Below, in pieces: positions 9,553 through 17,503 of a stretch of 64,000 bases of DNA. Within the stretch, counting starts at the first letter, position 1. Every line of letters starts with the position of its first letter. The notes below the pieces were generated by a model, which saw only the letters and a program-made list of their open reading frames with translations, searched no databases and was not told where the DNA came from. Made by a program: the position numbers and the translations under genes. Location of the stretch: NCBI RefSeq assembly GCF_050587525.1, contig NZ_JBOBFT010000002.1:348999-412998 (forward strand), in the 5' to 3' direction. The stretch comes from Plantibacter sp050587525 (lineage in GTDB: Bacteria; Actinomycetota; Actinomycetes; Actinomycetales; Microbacteriaceae).

Positions 9553-11373
9553 TCAGGGGCGACGGGCCCGACGGAAGCGCATCACGACGACCGCAGCAGC
9601 ACCGGCCGTGACGAGACCGGCGGCCGCGAGCACGGCGATCGGCACGATGTCGACACCCGTCTCCGGGAGCGTCGGCTTCGCGGGGCTGACGGGACCGGTC
9701 GGCACTTCGCCCGTTGCCGTCAGCTCGGGGAACCCGGACGGCGCCACGCGATGGTGCGTCGCCTGCTCGTAGTCGTACGCGAAGGAGAGCATCCGGCCGT
9801 CGTCGTATCGCTGCCCGATGAACTTGATGCCGAGCGGCCGACCCGCGGCGTCGATCCCAGACGGGACCGTCACCCCCGGGGCGCCCGCGCGGGACGTCAG
9901 TTCGGTCGATCCGTCGAGGCTGAGCGGCGCAGCACTCGCGGTCGACGGCAGTACGAACGCATCGATGCCATTCGCGGTGAAGAAGTCGGCGAACTCCTGC
10001 CGCGCCTGTGGAACGGTCTCGAGCGCGGCGACGACCTCCGGATCCGGGGTGTCGGACGGTTGGATCTCGGCGAAGACCTCGGCGAGGGTCGTGTCCGGGC
10101 TCGCGAGGACGTCGTGCAGGTCGAAGACGTCCTTCGGCTCGGCGATGGCCGCGGCAGCAGGGGGCACCGAGGCCTTCGTCGTCTTCAGGAACTGCTGCAC
10201 CTGGTAGCCGAAGTCGCTTGGAACGCCGGGCGTGGTCAGCGTCGTCGCGTCGTACGCCACTGGCACGATGACCGCACCGCGCGCCTGCAGTTCGGTGATC
10301 GCGCGGTCGTACGTCGCTTTCCCCTCCACGTCGAGGTAGGCGAAGATCGCGCCGGGCCCCGCGAGGTACGCATCCCAGTCCGCGGGGACGCCGATGCGGG
10401 CGCCCTGGAGCGACGTCGCGCTGAGCCCGCTCACGTACGTCCCGGTGTCGACGTCCTTCGTCGGCGCGGTGCGCGGATCGTCCTCGTCGGAGCCGGCGAG
10501 GACGTCGAGCAGCACGGCCGCATCGCGGACGGACTTCGTCATGGGGCCGAGCGTGTCGAGCGCGGTGTTGCCCGGGACGACGCCGTCGAGGCTTGTGAGG
10601 CCGAAGGTGGGACGCACGCCCACCAGTGCGCCGTTGGCCGACGGGCCGATGATGGAGCCGGCCGTGTCCGTACCGATCCCTCCCGCCGCGAAGTCGACCG
10701 CCGTCGCGGCGGCGCTTCCGCCGCTCGATCCACTCGATCCGAGCGTCGCCCCGAACGGGTTCTTGACCTCGCCGAACACGCTGATGCTGCTGTCGCCCGT
10801 GAGCGCGAACTCCGCAAGATTGGTCTTCGCGATGATGATCGCACCCGCGTCTCGGAGGCGTTGGATCGACGTCGCATCGGCCTCTGGACGGTAGTCGCGC
10901 ATCGCACCGTTCCCGGCGGTCGTCGGCATGCCCGCCGTGGCGATGTTGTCCTTCACGACGATCGGGACGCCGTGCAGCGGGCCGCGGATCGCGCCGGCCG
11001 CCCGTTCCGCGTCGAGCCGTTTCGCCTCGGCGAGCGCTTCGTCGTCGACCGTGATGATGGAGTCGAGTCCGCCCTCGCCGTTCGCCGGGCGATCGTAGGC
11101 GGCGATGCGCTGCAGGTAGGCGGTCACGAGGGCCTCGGACGTGGTCTTCCGTGCGGTGAGGAGCTGTGCGGCCTCCGTGATGCCGAGGCCGACGACGTTC
11201 GGGTGGGTCGAGTCGGAGGCGGTCGATGCGGGAGATGCGGCGGACGCAGCAGTCGTCCCGGGCTCTGCGTGCATCGTCGCCCCGAACGCCGATGCGGCGG
11301 GCACGGCACAGAGGACGGTGGTGATCCCGACGGCTGCGGCGAAGCTCAGGGCGCCGCGTGATCGACCGTTCAT
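9553..11373 (-). CDS. Secreted, sortase-anchored amidase (amidase signature family)
   Basis: About 606 residues from the ATG at 11373; a TTG at 11418 would add 15 basic residues and neither start has a strong ribosome site. There is a signal peptide (about 1-32, ...AVPAASAFGA). The amidase signature domain holds the Lys motif GVPIVVKDN and the Ser-rich region GSSGSSGGSAAAT through GTDTAGSIIGPSANGALVG, the Ser-cisSer-Lys centre of this family. The C-terminus has LPETG, a hydrophobic span and the basic tail RFRRARRP, a sortase signal. It likely hydrolyses amide bonds at the cell surface; the substrate is unknown. Most relatives are cytosolic, so wall anchoring is notable. Confidence 0.88.
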   Translation of the reverse strand: MNGRSRGALSFAAAVGITTVLCAVPAASAFGATMHAEPGTTAASAASPASTASDSTHPNVVGLGITEAAQLLTARKTTSEALVTAYLQRIAAYDRPANGEGGLDSIITVDDEALAEAKRLDAERAAGAIRGPLHGVPIVVKDNIATAGMPTTAGNGAMRDYRPEADATSIQRLRDAGAIIIAKTNLAEFALTGDSSISVFGEVKNPFGATLGSSGSSGGSAAATAVDFAAGGIGTDTAGSIIGPSANGALVGVRPTFGLTSLDGVVPGNTALDTLGPMTKSVRDAAVLLDVLAGSDEDDPRTAPTKDVDTGTYVSGLSATSLQGARIGVPADWDAYLAGPGAIFAYLDVEGKATYDRAITELQARGAVIVPVAYDATTLTTPGVPSDFGYQVQQFLKTTKASVPPAAAAIAEPKDVFDLHDVLASPDTTLAEVFAEIQPSDTPDPEVVAALETVPQARQEFADFFTANGIDAFVLPSTASAAPLSLDGSTELTSRAGAPGVTVPSGIDAAGRPLGIKFIGQRYDDGRMLSFAYDYEQATHHRVAPSGFPELTATGEVPTGPVSPAKPTLPETGVDIVPIAVLAAAGLVTAGAAAVVVMRFRRARRP

Positions 11374-11555
11374 GCGGCGTTCCCGTGTTCGGTTCGGACG
11401 TCGAGAGTTACGGGACAAGTGTTGATTTTCTTCACGCTCCCGAGCCTAGGAACGCACGTCCCTCCCGTCGTCTCCCCCAGGGACCATCTCCCATCCGCCC
11501 ACGTGGCACCCAGGTCCCATCCCGACGGCCCCTCCGGCCCCTCCCCCACCCCGTT

Positions 11556-11620
11556 CTGCCGAGGGGCCCCAACGTGCGGGTACACGCCACCGACACCCGC
11601 ATGTTGCGACCCCTCGGCAG
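11556..11620. repeat. Family D inverted repeat, copy 1
   Basis: Arms CTGCCGAGGGG... and ...CCCCTCGGCAG, with an inner CAACGTGCGGGT/ACCCGCATGTTG pair. It lies in the 273-bp gap between the divergent amidase and transporter genes. A second copy is at 43230. The rest of that gap (C-rich, 11440-11555) shows no gene or clear promoter. Confidence 0.8.
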
Positions 11621-11692
11621 CAAGGAGGGGACGGGAGAACGGGATACGCTGCGGCTACCGGCGCGTTACCTGCGGGCAGTAGCCTTCGGGGT

Positions 11693-13126
11693 ATGAACGA
11701 CACCCCCGGCACGGACGACGAACAGCCCCGACTGGGATCGCGTCCCCGAAACTTCCCGCCGGCCCCGCTCACGAACGCCGATGCCGCCGCCGCGACCGTC
11801 GACCTCGACACCGCGCAGGTCGCCGCCGTGAAGGCGCAGAGCGGCCGCAAGGGACGGATCTTCGCCTGGGGCCTATGGGACTGGGGCTCCGCATCGTTCA
11901 ACGCCGTCGTCACGACCTTCGTCTTCACCGTCTATCTGACAGGTGACGCATTCGGCGGCGAAGCGGCCGTCTCCGCCTCCCTCGGCTGGGCCCTCGCCGC
12001 GGCGGGTCTCCTCATCGCGATCCTCGCCCCGATCACGGGACAGCGGTCTGATGCCTCCGGCCGCCGCAAGTTCTGGCTCGGCTTCAACACGTACGTCGTC
12101 GTCGCCATCACAGCCCTCCTCTTCTTCGTCAGCCCGGACCCCAGCTACCTGTGGCTCGGCCTCGTGCTCCTCGCAGTGGGCAACATCGTCTTCGAGTTCG
12201 CGGGCGTCAACTACAACGCGATGCTCGCGCAGGTCTCGACACCGTCCTCCATCGGCAAGGTCTCCGGCCTCGGCTGGGGCATGGGGTACATCGGCGGCAT
12301 CGCACTGCTGCTCATCGTCTACTTCGGCTTCATCCGCCCCGATGTCGGCCTCTTCGGCGTGACGGGCGACGACGGAATGAGCGTCCGCGTGTCGATGCTC
12401 ATCGCCGCCGTCTGGTTCGGGATCTTCGCGCTCCCCGTGCTGTTCGCGGTGCCCGAGTACCACGCGCCCGCGGCCGTCGCCCAGCCGCGCGTCGGCTTCT
12501 TCCAGTCGTACGTGGTGCTCGGGAAGAGCATCGCGGAGCTGTGGCGCGACAGCCGGCAGACGCTCTACTTCCTCATCGCGAGCGCCGTGTTCCGCGACGG
12601 CCTCGCCGGCGTCTTCACGTTCGGCGGCGTGCTCGCGGCCGGAACGTTCGGCTTCTCGCCCGGCGAGGTCATCATCTTCGCGATCGCCGCGAACGTCGTC
12701 GCCGGCATCGCCACGATCACCGTCGGCCTCCTCGACGACAAGCTGGGCGCGAAACCCGTCATCCTCGGATCGCTCATCGGCCTCGTGATCTGCGGCATCG
12801 CCGTGTTCGCCTTCCACGACGGCGGACAGATCGTGTTCTGGACGTTCGGCCTCGCGCTGTGCATCTTCGTCGGACCCGCCCAGTCGGCGAGTCGATCGTT
12901 CCTCGCCCGCATCATCCCGCCTGGTCGCGAGGGCGAGGTCTTCGGCCTGTACGCGACCACGGGTCGCGCCGTCTCCTTCCTCGCACCGACCGCGTTCGCG
13001 CTCTTCGTGACACTCGGCGGCGGTCAGTACTGGGGCATCCTCGGGATCGTCCTCGTGATCGCGATCGGTCTCGCGTTGCTCCTGCCCGTGCAGGCGAAGC
13101 AGGGCAACATCGGCGTGAAGGTCTGA
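11693..13126 (+). CDS. MFS transporter, UMF1/Atg22-like family
   Basis: 477 residues with about 12 membrane segments after a 60-residue cytosolic N-terminus. The opening GRIFAWGLWDWGSASFNAV is the hallmark of the UMF1 (unknown major facilitator 1) family, related to vacuolar effluxer Atg22. The usual MFS loop shows as GQRSDASGRRKFW (about 115-127). Substrate unknown. It is transcribed alone; the next gene is the FadR-type regulator 110 bp downstream, with an inverted repeat between, so a role in fuconate uptake is possible but unsupported. Confidence 0.85.
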   Translation: MNDTPGTDDEQPRLGSRPRNFPPAPLTNADAAAATVDLDTAQVAAVKAQSGRKGRIFAWGLWDWGSASFNAVVTTFVFTVYLTGDAFGGEAAVSASLGWALAAAGLLIAILAPITGQRSDASGRRKFWLGFNTYVVVAITALLFFVSPDPSYLWLGLVLLAVGNIVFEFAGVNYNAMLAQVSTPSSIGKVSGLGWGMGYIGGIALLLIVYFGFIRPDVGLFGVTGDDGMSVRVSMLIAAVWFGIFALPVLFAVPEYHAPAAVAQPRVGFFQSYVVLGKSIAELWRDSRQTLYFLIASAVFRDGLAGVFTFGGVLAAGTFGFSPGEVIIFAIAANVVAGIATITVGLLDDKLGAKPVILGSLIGLVICGIAVFAFHDGGQIVFWTFGLALCIFVGPAQSASRSFLARIIPPGREGEVFGLYATTGRAVSFLAPTAFALFVTLGGGQYWGILGIVLVIAIGLALLLPVQAKQGNIGVKV

Positions 13127-13140
13127 CGAACCCCGCCGTC

Positions 13141-13210
13141 TTCCGTTTGCAGGACGAGCTCACCGCCGAGCGCGCTCTGCAGCCGACACCCGGCCATTCC
13201 TGAAAACGGA
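13141..13210. repeat. Inverted repeat after the UMF1 gene
   Basis: Arms TTCCGTTTGCAGGA (13141-13154) and TCCTGAAAACGGA (13198-13210) pair over about 12 positions across a 43-bp loop. It lies between the transporter stop and the regulator start and resembles the other long-loop gene-end repeats in this window. Confidence 0.6.
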
Positions 13211-13236
13211 GGACCGGACGCCGCTACGATCGAGAA

Positions 13237-13917
13237 ATGGCAGTCACGGACGAAGCGATCCTCAAGATCAAGGACATGATCGTGAGCGGTGAGCTCGGTC
13301 CCGGAGACCGACTCCCGCCCGAGAAGGAACTGAGCGAGCGGCTCGGCCTCTCGCGCAGCTCCATGCGCGAAGCCGTCAAGGCCCTCGAAGTGATCAGGGT
13401 GCTCGATGTGCGGCGCGGCGACGGCACGTACGTCACGAGCCTGGAACCGCGATTGCTACTGGAGGCGATGTCGTTCGTCATCGACCTGCACGGCGACGAT
13501 TCGATCCTGGAACTCTTCGCGGTCCGCCGCATCCTCGAGCCGGCCGCAGCCGGTCTGGCCGCACGTGAGGCGACTCCGGTCCAACTGGCCGTGCTCCGGA
13601 GGATCGCCGAGTCGGTCGATGTGGAGACGAGCGTCGACGCACTCGTCGAGCACGACCTGGAGTTCCACCGCGCCATCGCCGCGTCAGCCGGAAACGGCTA
13701 CCTGTCGAGCCTGCTCGAAAGCCTGTCGAGCCACACGGTCCGTGCACGCATCTGGCGCGGGCTGACGCAGGAGCACTCGGTGCAGCGGACGCTCGACGAG
13801 CACCGGGCGATCCTCGATGCGCTCGAACGCGGCGATGCTGCACTCGCGGAGGCGCTCGCGACCGTGCACATCGCCGGTATCGAGCAATGGCTGCGTGAGG
13901 CTGCAGTCACGCGCTGA
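13237..13917 (+). CDS. FadR-subfamily GntR transcriptional regulator (FCD domain)
   Basis: 226 residues. The GntR winged helix is at 1-72 (PGDRLPPEKELSERLGLSR, SMREAVKALEVIRVLDVRRG), then an all-helical FCD ligand domain (about 85-220) whose metal/ligand residues include the His in EHDLEFHRAIA and in EHRAILDAL. FCD regulators usually sense small organic acids and repress a catabolic operon. It converges with the fuconate dehydratase gene, so it is the obvious candidate sensor for fuconate or a keto-deoxy intermediate acting at the divergent promoter region 15367-15520. Confidence 0.9.
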   Translation: MAVTDEAILKIKDMIVSGELGPGDRLPPEKELSERLGLSRSSMREAVKALEVIRVLDVRRGDGTYVTSLEPRLLLEAMSFVIDLHGDDSILELFAVRRILEPAAAGLAAREATPVQLAVLRRIAESVDVETSVDALVEHDLEFHRAIAASAGNGYLSSLLESLSSHTVRARIWRGLTQEHSVQRTLDEHRAILDALERGDAALAEALATVHIAGIEQWLREAAVTR

Positions 13918-13979
13918 GCATCATCGCTCGGCGCCCGCCGCCACAGCACCGCGCCACCCGGTACCGCGCCCCCGGGGTG

Positions 13980-14075
13980 TTGCACAATTCAGGATGATTT
14001 GCAGAATTCAGGATGATCGACCGGCGCGCCGAGCTCGATCATCCTGAATTGTGCCGATGTTCCTGAATTGCGAAA
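13980..14075. repeat. Family A nested inverted repeat, copy 4
   Basis: Outer arms TTGCACAATTCAGGATGAT and ATGTTCCTGAATTGC, inner arms GAATTCAGGATGATCGA and CGATCATCCTGAATTG, and the central GGCGCGCC. It sits between convergent genes (regulator and fuconate dehydratase), ending 5 bp from the latter's stop codon. Confidence 0.88.
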
Positions 14076-14079
14076 ACCA

Positions 14080-15366
14080 CTAGGCGGGGATGGCGTACGC
14101 GAAGGCCGCACGGCTGGCGGCGAGCATCTCCATGCCGTTGCCGGGCGCGGTCGGTGCGACGTAGTTGCCGTTCCGGATGACGACGGGCGTCGCGAAGTGC
14201 TCGTGCAGGTGGTCGACGTACTCGATCACGCGTCCCTCGTGCGACCCGGAGACCGCGACGACATCGAACATCGACAGGTGCTGGACGGCCTCGCACAGAC
14301 CGACGCCGCCCGCGTGCGGGCAGACGGGCACCCCGAATTTGGCGGCGAGCAGCAGGATCGCGACATTTTCGTTGATGCCTGCGACCCGCGATGCATCGAT
14401 CTGCAACACCTGCAGCGCATCGGCCTGCAGGAACTGCTTGAACATGACCCGGTTGGCCATGTGCTCACCGGTCGCGACCGGGATCGGCGCTACTCCACGA
14501 GCGATCGCGGCGTGCGCCAGGACGTCGTCGGGACTCGTCGGCTCCTCGATCCAGGCGACGTCGAATCGCGCGAGATGCGACATCCACTCGATCGCTTCAT
14601 CGACCCCCCACCGCTGATTCGCGTCCGTGCCGATGCGGATGTCCGGGCCGACGGTCTCGCGGGCGAGCGCGAGCCGACGGATGTCGTCCTGTAGGTCACC
14701 ACCGACTTTCAGCTTGATCATCCCGAACCCGTCCGCCACCGCCTCGCGGGAGAGTCGGACGAGCTTCTCGTCGCTGTATCCGAGCCAGCCGGGCGTGGTG
14801 GTGTAGCCGGGGTAGCCGTCGGCGAGGAGTTCGGCCTCACGTGCCGCGCGTCCGGGGACGGCCGCTTCGAGGATCTCGAGCGCCTGCGCGGGGGTCAATG
14901 CGTCCTCGAGGTAGCGGAAATCGACGAGCTCGACGATCTCGGCCGGCGTCATCCGGGAGAGCAACTGCCAGACGGGGAGTCCCGCGCGCTTCGCCTTCAG
15001 GTCCCAGAGCGCGTTGACGACGGCGCCGATCGCCATGTGCATCACGCCCTTCTCCGGGCCGAGCCAGCGGAGCTGCGAGTCCCAGAGGAACGCGCGCGAG
15101 GTCGCGCCCATGTGTTCGAGGACCGCTTCCGTCTCGCGGCCGACGAGGTGGTGGGCGAGCGCCTGGATGGCGGCGACCTGGACGTCATTGCCGCGCCCGA
15201 TCGTGAACACGAAGCCGTGGCCTTCGAGGCCGTCGGCGGCGTCGGTGAGGATGCGCACGTACGCGGCGGAGTAATCGGGGTCGAGGTTCATGGCGTCGGA
15301 GCCGTCGAGCGACGTCGAGGTGGGGAATCGGATGTCGCTGGTCTCCAGCGCGAGGATCGTGCTCAC
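14080..15366 (-). CDS. L-fuconate dehydratase, enolase superfamily
   Basis: 428 residues from a GTG at 15366 preceded by AAGGAG; longer in-frame extensions have no such site. Mandelate-racemase-like enolase fold: the KxK base in MIKLKVGG, metal ligands in GTDANQRW, WIEEPTSPDD and ATGEHMANR, and the histidine base in CPHAGGVGLCE. These match the fuconate dehydratase subgroup. It converts L-fuconate to 2-keto-3-deoxy-L-fuconate. It is divergent from the hydrolase and dehydrogenase genes that complete the route to pyruvate and lactate. Confidence 0.9.
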   Translation of the reverse strand: MSTILALETSDIRFPTSTSLDGSDAMNLDPDYSAAYVRILTDAADGLEGHGFVFTIGRGNDVQVAAIQALAHHLVGRETEAVLEHMGATSRAFLWDSQLRWLGPEKGVMHMAIGAVVNALWDLKAKRAGLPVWQLLSRMTPAEIVELVDFRYLEDALTPAQALEILEAAVPGRAAREAELLADGYPGYTTTPGWLGYSDEKLVRLSREAVADGFGMIKLKVGGDLQDDIRRLALARETVGPDIRIGTDANQRWGVDEAIEWMSHLARFDVAWIEEPTSPDDVLAHAAIARGVAPIPVATGEHMANRVMFKQFLQADALQVLQIDASRVAGINENVAILLLAAKFGVPVCPHAGGVGLCEAVQHLSMFDVVAVSGSHEGRVIEYVDHLHEHFATPVVIRNGNYVAPTAPGNGMEMLAASRAAFAYAIPA

Positions 15367-15394
15367 TGACGGTTCTCCTTGTTCGGGCTCTTCC

Positions 15395-15425
15395 GAGCGT
15401 AAACATCCGATGTATAGACTGTCAA
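15395..15425 (-). promoter_or_regulatory. Fuconate dehydratase promoter with embedded palindrome
   Basis: On the minus strand, TTGACA (15420-15425) is a perfect -35; the matching -10 near 15397-15403 is weak. The region between contains the palindrome ACATC-C-GATGT (15403-15413) beside GTATAGAC, a spacing typical of FadR-type half sites. A related half-site, GATGTCCGAT, recurs near 15483 in front of the divergent gene. It is a plausible operator for the FCD regulator at 13237. Confidence 0.5.
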
Positions 15426-15520
15426 CCGACGGCGATGCGCGATGAGTCCACTCAGAGCCGCGCGTAACGCCCGGAGACTTCAGATGTCCGATCAACCATG
15501 TTCCACAGAAGGAGACCCGC

Positions 15521-16372
15521 ATGAAGTTCGCCCGCCTCGGCCCCGTCGGCGACGAGACCCCCGCAGCGCTCGTCGACGGCTCCTGGCTGGACCTCACGCC
15601 GGTCACCCGCGACATCGACGGCGCCTTCCTGGAAGCCTCACCCGTCCAGATCGTGACCGATGCCATCGCCGCCGGTCGTCTGTCAGCCATCGCAGGAGCG
15701 GACGACCTCCGCATCGGCGCGCCCATCGCCCGCCCGAGCGCGGTCATCTGCATCGGCATGAACTACGCGGCCCACGCCGCGGAGTCCGGATCCGCGCCGC
15801 CCGAGGTGCCCATCATGTTCCTGAAGACGCCCAACACGGTCGTGGGCCCGAACGACGACGTCCACATCCCCCGCACCAGCACGAAGACCGACTGGGAGGT
15901 CGAGCTCGGCGTGGTCATCGGCCAGCGCGCCTCCTACTTGGACGGCCCAGCGGACAGCGCCAGGCACATCGCAGGGTTCGTGACGGCGAACGACCTCTCG
16001 GAGCGCGCGTTCCAGCTGGAGGTGTCCGGAGGCCAGTGGTCGAAGGGCAAGAGCGCCCCCGGCTTCAACCCGACGGGGCCGTGGCTCGTGACCCCCGACG
16101 AGGTCGATGCGACGAACCTCCGCCTCCGCAGCTGGGTCAACGGCGAACCGCGCCAGGACTCGTCGACCGCCGACCTCATCTTCAGCGTCGACACGATCAT
16201 CTGGCAGCTCAGCCAGTACCTGACCCTCGAACCCGGCGACCTCGTCCTGACGGGCACCCCAGAGGGCGTCGCACTGTCGGGCCGTTTCCCCTACCTCGCC
16301 GCCGGTGACGTCTGCGAGATCGAGATCGAAGGCCTCGGCCACCAGCGCCAGTCCTTCCTGCCGCCCGTCTGA
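15521..16372 (+). CDS. Fumarylacetoacetate hydrolase-family protein (2,4-diketo-3-deoxy-fuconate hydrolase candidate)
   Basis: 283 residues; the ATG is preceded by AGAAGGAGA. The C-terminal FAH domain (about 70-280) carries CIGMNYAAHAAE, the metal-binding TDWEVELGVVIG and the catalytic-loop region LTGTPEGVALSG. In L-fuconate catabolism a protein of this family cleaves 2,4-diketo-3-deoxy-L-fuconate to pyruvate and L-lactate, which fits its place between the dehydratase and a short-chain dehydrogenase. General family is certain; the exact substrate is inferred from context. Confidence 0.85.
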   Translation: MKFARLGPVGDETPAALVDGSWLDLTPVTRDIDGAFLEASPVQIVTDAIAAGRLSAIAGADDLRIGAPIARPSAVICIGMNYAAHAAESGSAPPEVPIMFLKTPNTVVGPNDDVHIPRTSTKTDWEVELGVVIGQRASYLDGPADSARHIAGFVTANDLSERAFQLEVSGGQWSKGKSAPGFNPTGPWLVTPDEVDATNLRLRSWVNGEPRQDSSTADLIFSVDTIIWQLSQYLTLEPGDLVLTGTPEGVALSGRFPYLAAGDVCEIEIEGLGHQRQSFLPPV

Positions 16373-16389
16373 GCCCGGGCCGCGCGCGC

Positions 16390-16480
16390 ACAACTCCTTC
16401 GATCCGACGGCTCGGCGCCGGCTCACCCCCGGAATTCCGGGGATGCGGACTCGGCGCCCGTCGAATTCGAAGGAGTTATG
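16390..16480. repeat. Family B inverted repeat, copy 1
   Basis: Arms ACAACTCCTTCGATCCGACG and its near complement ending GAAGGAGTTAT, with inner GGCTCGGCGCC pairing and a central CCGGAATTCCGG palindrome. It occupies the gap between the hydrolase and dehydrogenase genes. A second copy is at 19012. Confidence 0.85.
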
Positions 16481-16524
16481 CACGTCACAGCATTCACCGG
16501 ACACCCCCGAAAGGAACCGCAACC

Positions 16525-17283
16525 ATGACCTCCAACCCTGAATTCGACGGTCTCGTGGCCGTCGTCACGGGCGGCGCATCCGGCATCGGCGCCGCGATCG
16601 CCACCCGCCTCACGGAAGGCGGCGCGCAGGTCGCCGTCATCGACCTCAACCCGGCTGATGCGGCCGAGGGCCTCTTCGCCGTGGCCGGGAACGTCGCCGA
16701 CGCCGCCTCCGTGCGTGCCGCGATCGACGCCGTCGTCGAACGGTTCGGCCGCATCGACATCGTGGTGAACAACGCGGGCATCGGCGCGCAAGGCACCGTC
16801 GAGGACAATCCCGACGACGAGTGGCTGCGCGTGTTCGACATCAACGTCGTGGGAATGGCGCGCGTGTCCCGTGCGGCGCTCCCCCACCTGCGGAAGTCGC
16901 CGTCGGCCGCCATCGTCAACACCTCGTCGATCGCCGCGACGGCTGGCCTGCCCCAGCGCGCCCTGTACAGCGCGACGAAGGGCGCCGTGCTCTCCCTCAC
17001 CCGCGCGATGGCCGCCGACCACCTCCGCGAGGGCATCCGCGTCAACGCCGTGAACCCGGGCACCGCGGACACGCCGTGGGTCGGTCGGCTGTTGTCCTCG
17101 GCCGACGATCCAGCGTCGGAACGCGCCGCGCTCAACGCCCGTCAGCCGCACGGCCGCCTCGTCGCAGCCTCGGAGGTCGCCGATGCGGTCGCGTACCTCG
17201 CGAGCCCGCGGTCCGGTTCCACGACGGGCACGTCGATCGCTGTCGACGGCGGCATGCACGAGCTGCGTCTGCGACCCGAGTAA
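16525..17283 (+). CDS. Short-chain dehydrogenase (2-keto-3-deoxy-L-fuconate dehydrogenase candidate)
   Basis: 252 residues; AAAGGAAC precedes the ATG. Classical SDR: cofactor motif TGGASGIG (about 14-21), NNAG (about 85), catalytic Ser in NTSSIAATAG, and YSATK (Tyr-x-x-x-Lys, about 150). The Asp after the second strand (VIDLN) favours NAD over NADP. In the Xanthomonas-type pathway an SDR oxidises 2-keto-3-deoxy-L-fuconate at C4, feeding the neighbouring hydrolase. Fucose dehydrogenase and fuconolactonase are not in this window. Confidence 0.86.
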   Translation: MTSNPEFDGLVAVVTGGASGIGAAIATRLTEGGAQVAVIDLNPADAAEGLFAVAGNVADAASVRAAIDAVVERFGRIDIVVNNAGIGAQGTVEDNPDDEWLRVFDINVVGMARVSRAALPHLRKSPSAAIVNTSSIAATAGLPQRALYSATKGAVLSLTRAMAADHLREGIRVNAVNPGTADTPWVGRLLSSADDPASERAALNARQPHGRLVAASEVADAVAYLASPRSGSTTGTSIAVDGGMHELRLRPE

Positions 17284-17301
17284 CGCTCCCGCCCCGCCAA
17301 G

Positions 17302-17361
17302 ACCTCCGTTTTCGTGCAATACGGACGTTGTGGATGGCACTTCTTGCACGAAAACGGAGGT
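17302..17361. repeat. 18-bp perfect inverted repeat (family F)
   Basis: Arms ACCTCCGTTTTCGTGCAA (17302-17319) and its exact complement (17344-17361) around a 24-bp loop, 18 bp after the dehydrogenase stop codon. It is likely a stem-loop in the transcript and may end the fuconate unit, but no T-tract follows. Confidence 0.8.
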
Positions 17362-17503
17362 TGGGGGTGCCGGAGCAGTCGGCCAGGAGGCCGACCGCAC
17401 CAGTCGCGCGCGTTCGACGAGTCGCGCTAGCATTCGGGCAACGGCCCGCGCATGCTCGAGTGCCTCGGATCGCGGACGCCGTACCGCCGATGGAGGAGGG
17501 TCC

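Noticed and set aside
15367..15759. N-terminal extension of fuconate dehydratase
   Set aside because: It overlaps the divergent hydrolase gene; the GTG at 15366 has AAGGAG at the right distance and gives the family's usual length.
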